Made by a program: the position numbers and the translations under genes. A stretch of DNA of 64,000 nt from Synaphobranchus kaupii (taxonomy: Eukaryota > Chordata > Actinopteri > Anguilliformes > Synaphobranchidae): positions 99,254,926 to 99,318,925 of the forward strand of contig CM056380.1 of the NCBI GenBank assembly GCA_029718625.1. Reading direction: 5' to 3'. Shown here one piece after another: positions 48,101 to 60,073 of the stretch. The first letter of the stretch is position 1. Every line of letters starts with the position of its first letter. The notes beneath the pieces were generated by a model. That model was not told the DNA's origin. It saw only the letters and a list, made by a program, of their open reading frames with translations, and made no database searches.

Positions 48101-51100
48101 AGAGTATGATGGTGTGTGTGAGAGAGTATAATGGTGTGTGTGTGAAAGTATAATGGTGTATGAGAGTATGTTGTGTGTGGGAGAGTATGATGGTGTGGGT
48201 GAGAGAGTATGATGGTGTGTGTGAGAGAGTATAATGGTGTGTGTGAGAGAGTATGATGTTGTGTGTGAGAGAGTATGATGGTGTGTGTGAGAGAGTATGA
48301 TGGTGTGTGTGGGAGAGTATGATGTTGTGTGTGAGAGAGTATGATGTGTGTGTGGGAGAGTATGATGGTGTGGGTGAGAGAGTATGATGGTGTGTGTGGG
48401 AGAGTATGATGGTTTATGTGAGAGTATGTTGTGTGTGGTGGGAGAGTATAATGGTGTGTGTGGGAGAGTATGATGGTTTATGTGAGAGTATGTTGTGTGT
48501 GGTGGGAGAGTATAATGGTGTATATGAGAGAGTATAATGGTGTTGTGTGAGAGAGTATGATGGTGTGTGTGAGAGAGTATAATGGTGTGGGTGAGAGAGT
48601 ATGATGGTGTGTGTGGGGAGAGTATGTTGTGTGTGGTGGGAGAGTATAATGGTGTATATGAGAGAGTATAATGGTGTGTGTGAGAGAGTATGATGGTGTG
48701 TGTGAGAGAGTATAATGGTGTATGTGAGAGAGTATGATGGTGTATATGAGAGAGTATAATGGTGTGTGTGAGAGAGTATGATGGTGTGTGTGAGAGAGTA
48801 TAATGGTGTATGTGAGAGAGTATGATGGTGTATGTGAGAGAGTATGATGGTGTGTGTGGGAGAGTATGATGGTGTATGTGAGAGAGTATGATGGTGTATG
48901 TGAGAGAGTATAATGGTGTGTGTGGGAGAGTATGATGGCGTATGTGAGAGAGTATGATGGTGTGTGTGAGAGTATAATGGTGTGTGTGAGAGAGTATGAT
49001 GTTGTGTGTGAGAGTATAATGGTGTATGTGAGAGTATGTTGTGTGTGGGACAGTATAATGGTGTGTGTGAGAGAGTATAATTGTGTATGTGAGAGAGTAT
49101 AATGGTGTATGTGAGAGAGTATGATGGTGTGTGTGGGAGAGTATAATGGTGTGTGTGGGAGAGTAGGTATGGTGGTGTGTGAAAGTATAATGGTGTATGT
49201 GAGAGTATGTTGTGTGTGGGAGAGTATAATGGTGTGTGTGAGAGAGTATAATGGTGTGTGAGGAGAGTATGATGTTGTGTGTGAGAGAGTATAATGGTGT
49301 GTGTGAGAGAGTATAATGGTGTGTGTGAGAGAGTATGATGGTGTGTGTGAGAGAGTATGATGGTGTATGTGAGAGTATGTTGTGTGTGAGAGAGTATGAT
49401 GGTGTGTGTGAGAGAGTATGATGGTGTGTGTGTGAGAGAGTATGATGGTGTATGTGAGAGAGTATGATGGTGTGTGTGGGAGAGTAGTATGGTGTGTGTG
49501 AGAGAGTATGATGGTGTGTGTGTGAGAGAGTATGATGGTGTGTGTGGGAGAGTATCATGGTGTGTGTGAGAGAGTATAATGGTGTGTGTGAGAGAGTATG
49601 ATGGTGTGTGTGAGAGAGTATGATGGTGTATGTGAGAGAGTATGATGTTGTGTGTGTGGGAGAGTATGATGGTGTGTGTGAGAGAGTATAATGGTGTGTG
49701 TGAGAGAGTATAATGGGTGTGTGTGAGAGAGTATAATGGTGTGTGTGAGAGAGTATGATGGTGTATGTGAGAGAGTATGATGTTGTGTGTGAGAGAGTAT
49801 GATGGGTGTGTGTGAGAGAGTATGATGGTGTGTGTGGGAGAGTATGATGGTGTGTGTGGGAGAGTATGATGGTGTATGTGAGAGTATTATGGTGTGTGTG
49901 GGAGAGTATGATGTTGTGTGTGAGAGAGTATGATGGTGTGTGTGAGAGAGTATGATGGTGTGTGTGGGAGAGTATGATGTTGTGTGTGAGAGAGTATGAT
50001 GGTGTGTGTGGGAGAGTATGATGGTGTGGGTGAGAGAGTATGATGGTGTGTGTGAGAGAGTATGATGGGTGTGTGTGAGAGAGTATGATGTTGTGTGTGA
50101 GAGAGTATGATGGTGTGTGTGGGAGAGTATGATGGTGTGGGTGAGAGAGTATGATGGTGTGTGTGAGAGAGTATAATGGTGTGTGTGAGAGAGTATGATG
50201 TTGTGTGTGAGAGAGTATGATGTTGTGTGTGAGAGAGTATAATGGTGTGTGTGAGAGAGTATGATGTTGTGTGTGAGAGAGTATAATGGTGTGTGTGAGA
50301 GAGTATGATGTTGTGTGTGAGAGAGTATGATGGTGTATGTGAGAGAGTATCATGGTGTGTGTGAGAGAGTATGATGGTGTGTGTGAAAGTATAATGGTGT
50401 ATGAGAATATGTTGTGTGTGGGAGAGTATAATGGTGTGTGTGAGAGAGTATGATGGTGTGGGTGAGAGAGTATGATGGTGTGTGTGAGAGAGTATGATGG
50501 TGTGTGTGAGAGAGTATAATGTTGTGTGTGGGAGAGTATAATGGTGTATATGAGAGAGTATGATGGTGTGTGTGAGAGAGTATAATGGTGTATATGAGAG
50601 AGTATAATGGTGTGTGTGGGAGAGTATATGGTGTGTGTGGGAGAGTATAATGGTGTATGTGAGAGAGTATAATGGTGTGTGTGGGAGAGTATAATGGTGT
50701 GTGTGAGAGAGTATAATGGTGTGTGTGAGAGAGTATGATGTTGTGTGTGAGAGAGTATGATGGTGTGTGTGAGAGAGTATTATGGTGTGTGTGGGAGAGT
50801 ATAATGGTGTGTGGTGAGAGAGTATGATGTTGTGTGTGAGAGAGTATGATGGGTGTGTGTGTGAGAGAGTATTATGGTGTGTGTGAGAGAGTATAATGTT
50901 GTGTGTGGGAGAGTATAATGGTGTATATGAGAGAGTATGATGGTGTGTGTGAGAGAGTATAATGGTTGTATATGAGAGAGTATGATGGTGTGTGTGGGAG
51001 AGTATGATGGTGTGTGTGAGAGAGTATAATGTTGTGTGTGGGAGAGTATAATGGTGTATATGAGAGAGTATGATGGTGTGTGTGAGAGAGTATAATGGTG

Positions 51101-53349
51101 TATATGAGAGAGTATGATGGTGTGTGTGAGAGAGTATAATGGTGTATATGAGAGAGTATAATGGTGTGTGTGGGAGAGTATAATGGGTGTGTGTGGGAGA
51201 GTATAATGGTGTATGTGAGAGAGTATAATGGTGTGTGTGGGAGAGTATAATGGTGTGTGTGAGAGAGTATAATGGTGTGTGTGAGAGAGTATGATGTTGT
51301 GTGTGAGAGAGTATGATGGGTGTGTGTGAGAGAGTATGATGGTGTGTGTGGGAGAGTATGATGGTGTATGTGAGAGAGTATCATGGTGGTGTGTGAGAGA
51401 GTATGATGGTGTGTGTGAAAGTATAATGGGTGTATGAGGATGTGTTGTGTGTGGGAGAGTATAATGGTGTGTGTGAGAGAGTATGATGGTGTGTGTGAGA
51501 GAGTATAATGGTGTGTGTGGGAGAGTATAATGGTGTGTGTGGGAGAGTATAATGGTGTATGTGAGAGAGTATAATGGTGTGTGTGAGAGAGTATGATGGT
51601 GTGTGTGAGAGAGTATAATGGTGTGTGTGAGAGAGTATGATGGTGTATATGAGAGAGTATAATGGGTGTATATGAGAGAGTATGATGGTGTGTGTGAGAG
51701 AGTATAATGGTTGTATATGAGAGAGTATAATGGTGTGTGTGGGAGAGTATAATGGTTGTGTGTGGGAGAGTATAATGGTGTATGTGAGAGAGTATACATG
51801 GTGTATGTGAGAGAGTATAATGGTGTATGTGAGAGAGTATAATGGTGTGTGTGAGAGAGTATAATGGTTGTGTGTGGGAGAGTATAATGGTGTATGTGAG
51901 AGAGTATAATGGTGTATGTGAGAGAGTATAATGGTGTATGTGAGAGAGTATGATGTTGTGTGTGAGAGAGTATAATGGTGTGTGTGGGAGAGTATAATGG
52001 TGTGTGTGAGAGAGTATGATGGTGTGTGTGAAAGTATAATGGTGTATGAGAGTATGTTGTGTGTGGGGAGAGTATAATGGGTGTGTGTGAGAGAGTATGA
52101 TGGTGTATGTGAGAGAGTATAATGGTGTGTGTGAGAGAGTATAATGGTGTGTGTGGGAGAGTATAATGGTGTGTGTGTGGGAGAGTATAATGGTGTGTGT
52201 GGGAGAGTATAATGGTGTATGTGAGAGAGTATGATGGTGTGTGTGAGAGAGTATAATGGTGTGTGTGAGAGAGTATAATGGTGTGTGTTAGAGAGTATAA
52301 TGGTGTGTGTGAGAGAGTATGATGGTGTATGTGAGAGAGTATAATGGTGTGTGTGAGAGAGTATAATGGTGTGTGTGAGAGAGTATAATGGTGTGTGTGA
52401 GAGAGTATAATGGTGTGTGTGTGAGAGTATAATGGTGTGTGTGGGAGAGTATAATGGTGTATGTGAGAGAGTATGATGGTGTGTGTGAGAGAGTATAATG
52501 GTGTGTGTGAGAGAGTATAATGGTGTGTGTTAGAGAGTATAATGGTGTGTGTGAGAGAGTATGATGGTGTATGTGAGAGAGTATAATGGTGTGTGTGAGA
52601 GAGTATAATGGTGTGTGTGAGAGAGTATAATGGTGTGTGTGAGAGAGTATAATGGTGTGTGTGAGAGAGTATAATGGTGTGTGTGAGAGAGTATGATGGT
52701 GTGTGTGAGAGAGTATGATGGTGTGTGTGAGAGAGTATGATGTGGTGTGTGTGAGAGAGTATAATGGTGTATGTGAGAGAGTATAATGGTGTGTGTGAGA
52801 GAGTATAATGGTGTGTGTGAGAGAGTATAATGGGTGTGTGTGAGAGAGTATGATGGGTGTGTGTGGGAGAGTATGATGGTGTGTGTGAGGAGAGTATGAT
52901 GGTGTGTGTGAGAGAGTATAATGGTGTATGTGAGAGAGTATAATGGTGTATGTGAGAGAGTATAATGGTGTGTGTGAGAGAGTATAATGGTGTGTGTGAG
53001 AGAGTATGATGGTGTGTGTGAGAGAGTATGATGGTGTGTGTGAGAGAGTATAATGGTGTATGTGAGAGAGTATTATGGTGTGTGTGGGAGAGTATGATGG
53101 TGTGTGTGTGAGAGAGTATGATGGTGTGTGTGGGAGAGTATAATGGTGTGTGTGAGAGAGTATGATGGTGTGTGTGAGAGAGTATGATGGTGTGTGTGGG
53201 AGAGTATAATGGTGTGTGTGGGAGAGTATAATGGTGTGTGTGGGAGAGTATAATGGTGTGTGTGGGAGAGTATAATGGTGTGTGTGAGAGAGTATGATGG
53301 TGTGTGTGAGAGAGTATGATGGTGTGTGTGGGAGAGTATAATGGTGTGT
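45120..53349 (+). repeat. 8.2-kb minisatellite, 22-bp unit, ~370 copies
   Basis: Head-to-tail array whose common unit is GTGTGTGTGAGAGAG followed by TATGATG or TATAATG. Variants replace GTGTGTGTG by GTGTATGTG, GTGTATATG or GTGTGGGTG, or AGAGAG by GGAGAG; shorter units contain GTATGTTGTGTGTGGG. The + strand is nearly free of C for 8 kb. Larger blocks are duplicated inside it: about 45540-47030 again at 48395-49915, and 242-bp and ~510-bp repeats near the right end. Since 22 is not a multiple of 3 and the minus-strand unit has no stop in any frame, all three minus frames stay open for hundreds of codons (up to 899); these His/Thr/Ser-rich ORFs are artefacts. Confidence 0.97.
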
Positions 53350-53378
53350 TTGGGACAAAGTGTGATTTATGGCCTCTC

Positions 53379-53392
53379 ATATACGTATACTG

Positions 53393-53425
<33 letters not shown>

Positions 53426-53426
53426 T
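53379..53426. repeat. (TA)n tract
   Basis: ATACGTATAC followed by about 15 TA units, 30 bp right of the end of the minisatellite. Confidence 0.95.
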
Positions 53427-55492
53427 ATGCCTAAGTAAAATAAGTCAAAACCAAACAAAAAATTGAAAATTGAGTGCATTTATGTAGAGTAGCTTGAACG
53501 CCTAACTGGCATGACTGTACTGACATTTCTTTATTATAAAATGAATAACTAATGTGTGCCATTGTTACTGATGAAACTTACAGATTGTAAATTTAGTTCA
53601 GATAAAAGTAATGAAAAGCTGTGTTTCAGCACAGGGACTCCAAGGTGAGCTCCAAATAAAATATTTCAGCATGTAAATGCATTTGTTAAGTCCCTCCCTG
53701 CTATGCTTTGTTCTCGCCAAAAGGCAATTAAGCATAAGTGTTTGAGTAATTATCATACTTTATTCATGATGTTCTACCGTGATTTCAGACAAAGGATTGT
53801 TGTGAAGCACAAGGACCGCATAAACAATAGCATTAAATGTACATGGGGAAAATCACTCACTGCATTTATTGATGTTTTTCTCTTTTTAAAACCTACTATA
53901 ATGTAACAATAAAATGGAAGTGAACAAATAAAAATGCGTCGCTTCATAGTTACAGTGCATAATGGATTTTTTTAGGGTCTTCCTAAGCATGTTGAGAGGG
54001 GTATTTCTACCACTATTTCCTTGTTATGATATTGAAAATTAGCGTATACATTACCATATAATATTTTCATAATTTCATAATCAATCACATTAACAGCATT
54101 TTGTCTTTTGATGTTCAAATCCACTTATGGCATTTAAGAGTGTACACTATGGGAATATGTCATGTGGCTTTACATTAACATGAGAGCACGCAAATGCAAT
54201 CAGTAGTAAAAACGATGACATCAAGATGATTTTTATCCACTATATAAAAAAATATGTGAATGAATCAGATATGAGCAAACAGTCTGCTAATATAAATTTA
54301 AATACTCACAGTCAGTGGTTAAATGGGGATTACTGAGGTGGGGGACCCCTGAATGAAATTTGGGCAAATGCAGGAACATATTGTAGTGTACACACCGTGC
54401 ATTCATTGTTGAGCAAAGTTAATGATTTGTCCCCACTTCTTCCCCTTTTCAACAAAAGGAAATTGAGAACAGTTTACTCAATGGAATGCGTCATAGGATA
54501 TCATCATATGACATCCTCTCCTCAAAGGTGCGGGAGACATGAACTATCGTGTGACATCAGAGCGGAATGAATGTGGGATGGACTCTCTGTTCACTATAAG
54601 CCAATCAGCACCGGTTGACCAAACAGATATGGGAGTCCAATACGCACCATCCCAGGAGGAGGAAGAGGGGGCTTCTCTGTCCACCTCAAGTTTTTTCACT
54701 TCCCTTCAAAAGAGCGCTTTGCAGTTCTCTGTTCCTGACCGTAACACACTCCAAGGCCCTGGACTAAGCCACACCTGCCCTTGTGATGACACCATCATAA
54801 GAGACATTGTCAAATAGGCTGGGACTCAACTCTTTGCTCCATTACTCACAATGGAAGATTCCTAGTAAACCTGAGGTCAAGATTGTTTTTTGGTGAGAAA
54901 TACAAACCAACCGACCTGTGCCAGAGAAGGACAAACCTGTGAGTTCCCATGCAGCCTAAAGACACACTGTCCGTACCTGATATTAGACATATTTTGCTTG
55001 TCTTTTTAATGAACAAGAGAGGGTTCACCATTGTTAAGACAAAACACATGAGACTGAAGGTAGACAGATAGTGTGTACATAGGGGCTCCTCTGCCTTTCA
55101 CATGGAGAAAATAAAATACATAAAAGGGGAATCGGGAATGGACACACTACTAGACTCTTAGGGGTCGATTTACTAAGCAAATCCCAAATAAGAGGTGTTA
55201 TTTTGCGGGCGCAAGCATCTGCACGGGTTTCACACTTAGCGGGTGATGAACTAATATTCGTTATGCAAATTACTCTTTCTGAAAACAGCCGTATTTAAAT
55301 GAGATTTTGCATGTCTGGAATGGTTACACTGCAAGAAAACAAATGCTGATTATTCACCATTTTGGTACAGTGTAGAAAACTTTTTATTCAACCTAGACTA
55401 TTAGATTTGACCTAATGTCTCAGAGTGGATGGGAATGCATGTGATGTCTTTATATCAAGTATTGCAATTATAGGGATAGAGGGACTCGTTGC

Positions 55493-55506
55493 GGGGGGGG
55501 GGGGGG
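55493..55506 (+). repeat. Poly-G run (14 G)
   Basis: Uninterrupted G tract. Confidence 0.95.
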
Positions 55507-55693
55507 TAGCCCCTTTGGCACCAGTGATTTGACTCATAGGTAGAACTAAATTACAATGAAACAACATAGTGTGATACATACAAGTAACATGAACAGGAAA
55601 GCACTAAGTCTGAGTGTCTACTTTCTTTGTTTGTAATCTGGAATGTACAGTCTACGCTGAACAGTCCAAAGAAATTACACATTTTGGGGGAAG

Positions 55694-55775
55694 GGGTGTG
55701 TGTGTGTGTGTCAGAGTGAGAGAGATAGAGATAAAGAGAATGAGACAGAGAGAGAGAGAGGGGGGGGGGGGGTGA
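55694..55775 (+). repeat. Compound (TG)n-(GA)n-(G)n microsatellite
   Basis: A TG run, then imperfect GAGAGATAGAG-type units, a perfect (AG) run, and 13 G at 55760-55772. Confidence 0.9.
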
Positions 55776-56061
55776 GAGAAAGATTATCAGAATATCATGA
55801 GATGGATACATCTATTTGAATTGGAAATTGCAAACAGATTCAGATAAGATAATCCACTTCATTGAAGAGGAGTCAATACAACCAAGCAATTTTACCGTCC
55901 CAGAAGATAAGCATGTTCCAAAGTTCACTTTGCCAACATTGATTTATTTGCGTAAGCAAATTAATTACCGTAAATGGGACAAACTGATATTCATATAATA
56001 ATATACACATTGACCTTAAACAATACATAGGGCTAGATGTACTAGCCTTTTGGAACAACTT

Positions 56062-56267
56062 TCAAGCTGAGATGCGTGCCTAAACCTGAGTGTCATAGGA
56101 CAGGAAATAGAGATATAATTGAGTGTCATAAGCATAGTAATGGTAGAAGAAGTTGTGGGATATGATGACTGAGCCAAGCGATCTGGTGTAGAGGGATAAG
56201 AGGAGAGGGCCCGGCAGAGTGAGCCCTGGGGAACCCCAGTAGAGAGGGTCCATGGCAAAGATATATC
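56062..56267 (-). pseudogene. L2-type LINE RT remnant
   Basis: Minus-strand translation gives LSTGVPQGS near the right edge and, across small shifts, a decayed equivalent of the YADDTQLYLSF block (TMLMTLNYISISCP). GVPQGS plus DDTQLYLSF is the L2/CR1 signature. Only the fingers-palm segment is left. The hAT at 56276 inserted 9 bp from its edge. Confidence 0.6.
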
Positions 56268-56275
56268 CCCTTCAC

Positions 56276-57578
56276 TAGGGGTGGGAATCGAGAACCGGTT
56301 CCAAGTTGTCTGACTCCTCGGAAGCGTACGCCTTCGAGCTCATCAATTGTCTTATCGATTCCAGCGTGTATTCCCGACAGCTAAGCATAGCAAAACAACG
56401 TCACGTCATGCGCGCTGTCGTTTCTCAATCATGATGGCAGGCAGATTTTGCCGCCCCCGTCGAAAAATATTAAACGGAAACGTCATTGCTTGAAAACTAA
56501 TTTAAGCCACTATCATTTAAAAATCAATAGAAAATGTGTTTGCGTATGCCCTCCATTTTGCGATCCGCCTTTGGAAATGATCAACAATTCAACAGATTTG
56601 TGGCGTGTGTGGACTTCCCTCGAGAGCCTACAACCAACTCCAAGTGTGAAACTAGTGTTTTGATTGGTGGTAGACTAATCTGCCTGCTTGGCCACGCACA
56701 GATGAGTAGATTTGGAAAGCGAATAACTAACCTAAATTACCCTTATGGAAAAATAATATACTGCACTATATTGTAAATATATCAAAATTATCTTCACAAT
56801 ATATTTACAATATACTGCAGTATATTACATTTCCATAAGGGTAGCTAAGTGATAATCTTCAATCTTCGTCATCTTCAGCTAATAAGAGGAGCCAGCTTGC
56901 CTCCAAAAATGGTCAGATAACATTAAAGATCTCATCTTTCTTCCATGTAAATGTAGCCTGTAGGCTAAATGAGATAGGGGAGAATGGTGACAGTGGAAGC
57001 TGTTTTGATAATACAGAAACCAACACAAATGTTACGGTGCAGCTGTATGAAACACGAGCGTAACTAACTCATAAGTAGGCCTAAGGTTTGCAATATTCGT
57101 TAGAGAATGAAACTCCTAAATATCCCAATCACAGAGCAGCGGTGAAACAACAATATTTTAGCCATCATTTTTTACATAACGTTAAACTGATAATTTATCC
57201 TCTCTTCTTGCGTCCTTTTTAAATTATTTTCTGGTGTCTCTTATTTTCTTTTATGTCTGATATTTTTAAGCACTCGTATTGATCAAACCAAATGACATTT
57301 ATAATGCCATTTCAATTTACAGAATTGTACAATTCTGACTGTTTTATTGGATGCTCTGCCACTTGTGCAGGCAAAAATATAGCAGATAAATATTTTCCAT
57401 GAGATGACGAAGAAATACGAATGAAAAACAAATGCTTTATACTTTATAGTGATAGTCATAGTTAGTCTGTTAATAGCCTGGGAGCAAATAATATTTATGG
57501 AATCGATAAAAAATCGGATCGATGAGCAGAATCGATAATGGCATCGGTATCAATAAAATCTAACGATTCCCATCCCTA
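56276..57578. mobile_element. Non-autonomous hAT, perfect 8-bp TSD, MITE inside
   Basis: Starts TAGGGGTGGGAATCG and ends CGATTCCCATCCCTA. CCCTTCAC flanks it exactly on both sides (56268-56275 and 57579-57586). The ends carry repeated ATCGATAA/TCGATTCC motifs. The core (about 56455-57371) equals the core of the hAT at 22828-24079, with a 102-bp MITE inserted at 56740. No transposase ORF. Confidence 0.9.
56740..56841. mobile_element. 102-bp palindromic MITE, copy 2
   Basis: CCCTTATGGAAA ... TTTCCATAAGGG with TA on each side (56738-56739 and 56842-56843). The paralogous core at 23434-23435 retains the uninterrupted site with a single TA, so both the limits and the TA duplication are directly shown. 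TA duplication points to a Tc1/mariner-mobilised MITE. Confidence 0.95.
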
Positions 57579-58136
57579 CCCTTCACGATACCAGATATGT
57601 GCAGACTGATAGATATGAGGCGAACTATGAGAGCAAAGGCCCAGAGATTCCCAGATCAGTCAGGGTGGCAAGGAGTAGTTGGTGGTGTTAATGGACTGTA
57701 GATATTGGGATGGCAGGTATGCCATCCGCCAAGTTACGGCTTGGCAGGGCATCCCCCATACCTACATAGCACCGAGAGTTTGGCACTTTTCAGGGTTTCC
57801 TACAGAAGTAACCACAATGACCACAGACTCACAGCCCTTAAAAACATGAACTTCTGTACGTTCTGACCTCATGAAACCACACAGCATTCACATACAACTT
57901 CACACATCCACACAGTAAAGCCCAACACTTGGGTAATTTTGCCAGTTTTTCTCCTTCCTCTTCTTCTTCTTATTCTTCTTCCATTTCTTCCCATTTTTCC
58001 TACCTACAGACCCTCAAAGAATAATTCTCCCCATTGGACAACCAGTTTTAATCCACATATCAGCAGCTCTGTTTAAAATTGCCTCATCGCATTTACATGC
58101 TTCAGAGGCTGTCTACCTACTACACAAACTGTGAAA

Positions 58137-58200
58137 GTGTCTGTAGCTTAGTGGTTACAGTGCTCTTTTAGCACATTGACAGTTCGAGTCTCACCTGATC
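58137..58200 (+). other. tRNA-like sequence 1
   Basis: CTGTAGCTTAGTGGTTACAG fits a Pol III A box and D arm, and AGTTCGAGTCTC fits a B box/T loop at the right distance. The anticodon-arm region is GTGCTCTTTTAGCAC. The T stem does not pair well, so a tRNA pseudogene or SINE head is likelier than a working gene. Confidence 0.4.
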
Positions 58201-58268
58201 CTAACATTTATTTTCGGTACACAATTTCTGGTACCGCAAGATTTGGTCTGCTTATTTCTGTTAAATTG

Positions 58269-58335
58269 CTATGGCCTAGCAGTCAAGATCTTGCTTTTCC
58301 ATGCGTGAGGTCAGTGGTTCGATCCCCGCCAGGTA
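58269..58335 (+). other. tRNA-like sequence 2
   Basis: TGGCCTAGCAGTCAAGATC (A box/D arm) and GGTTCGATCCCCGCC (B box/T arm) in the same direction, about 70 bp after the first. Stem pairing is imperfect. No typical SINE body was recognised after it. Confidence 0.4.
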
Positions 58336-58992
58336 CAAAAGTGTAATTAAATTTTCGACTAAAACAGTGTGCACGTATAATTTTTCCTCATACAAGAATG
58401 TCATTTTCACAATAAAGAACATAGTTTTCTTGCAAATGCTAAGACATTCAACAGTATTAACTGTTCACTATTTTACTTGTACAGTACTTAAAAAGAGGTG
58501 AAAGTCACCCGACATGGTCTGGTAGCCTAACGTTTGTCTGCTCGCTACCAACACAAGGTTTACCGCAGCTTAACGTTTACGCAGTACAAGAACAAATAGC
58601 TGTCCCATTTCCCAGGTACAGACAATACAGTTCTAACGCAAAATATCCTCTGGTTAACATCACATTGCTGTATTAACTTAAAAAATTCTATAATGTTTCA
58701 ACAAACGTTTGTTTCAAACACGGTCACTAGGCTATCACAAATGGTGATACAAAACATCCCTCTGTTTGTAGCCTATGCTGCTTATGCTCTGCCCCTGCCC
58801 TTGTGGTAACTGTCTGACTGTGGAGGTTCGCCTCGACCAAGCTTTGGGTTTATATACCATCAATTCAGCCAAGATATCACTTTCATGGTTAGACACATAC
58901 AAAAATTACAATAGCCTCCGACCATGTCATAGTCTGCAGACAACTTATTGCAACCACTATTAATTATAACAATAATCTACTATAATGTGGTA

Positions 58993-59096
58993 TCCCCTAT
59001 AGAAAAAGAATATGCTGCAGAGTATTGTAAATATATCAAAATTATCTTCACAATATATTTAAAATATACTGCAGTATATTACATTTCCATATGGGA
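58993..59096. mobile_element. 102-bp palindromic MITE, copy 3
   Basis: Diverged copy (TCCCCTATAGAAA ... TTTCCATATGGGA) flanked by TA at 58991-58992 and 59097-59098. The centre keeps ATCAAAATTATCTTCAC as in the other two copies. Confidence 0.85.
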
Positions 59097-60073
59097 TAGT
59101 AGGATGTTTGTGATGTAGACCCCAGGGTCTACGCCACTAGGGGGTCTGAACAAAGGGGTTAACGTCAAGGTTTTATACATAAAGCAGAAGTAAAATTGAC
59201 AGAAAAGGCTACAATAATTAAACTTTTTCAAATGCGAATATCAGATTTAAAAAAACTATTTTCAAAAGCACATCCATTCAAAGTAGGCCAGGGATTTAAA
59301 GCCATCTAATTTACAATCACTAACTACTTCACATAAGGAGGGTACCGTCTGGCGCCACATGAGCTACTTCGATCTCTCTCTCAGAGGAGGCAAGCTAAAT
59401 TCAGTTTTCTCTACCTGCAGATGGGAACTTGTGCTGACGATAAACCCTTTCTGATCTTAGCATTATCTGCCATAACAGTTATTTGACCGCCTTCATCTAA
59501 TATGCTCCCAGGTTTCCCAGCATGTAATAAGAAAAAAATTGGAGTAGATTGCTTTTACATTGCAAATGCAATCACTTCTTTAATGGAACACATCTGCCCA
59601 GAATGTTATCATTTCTATCATTTCCAGTTCTGCGACCACTATGGCACACAGGGGTTCTTGCACATGGTGTAGCCCTAGATATCAACATTTTTCCTTTGAT
59701 TTGAAAATGAAAGTTTGTTATTTTTCCCTGTGCAAACACACTTTTGTCCATCGAATGACAACATTTGGTTAAAGAGAACTGTGAAAATACGAATTAGGTG
59801 CCTTTAGCCATTTTTATGAACCAGTAATGACAAATACCCCTACCTGTTTTACAAACCATGTAGAATAGTTTTCCTTTTCTATGTCGAAACTGTTCATTTT
59901 AATATACCAATCACTGATAACCGATTTGCATATCCCCGCCTGCACTACCCTGGTACCTGCGTCTGCCCTGGTTGACATTCAGAGCGAGTACACACGTTAA
60001 TATCGCTGCATTAGAAAATTGCACATTAAGATAAGGCGGTCAAATTCAGGAGTTTAACATACATAGCTTAGCA

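Noticed and set aside
45120..53349. CRISPR array or centromeric satellite
   Set aside because: Units are head-to-tail without spacers, the context is vertebrate, and the 22-bp unit and intronic location do not fit a centromere.
54539..54817. 92-residue + strand ORF with Glu-rich centre
   Set aside because: No recognisable domain, no splice support seen and it is antisense to the fhit intron; likely chance.
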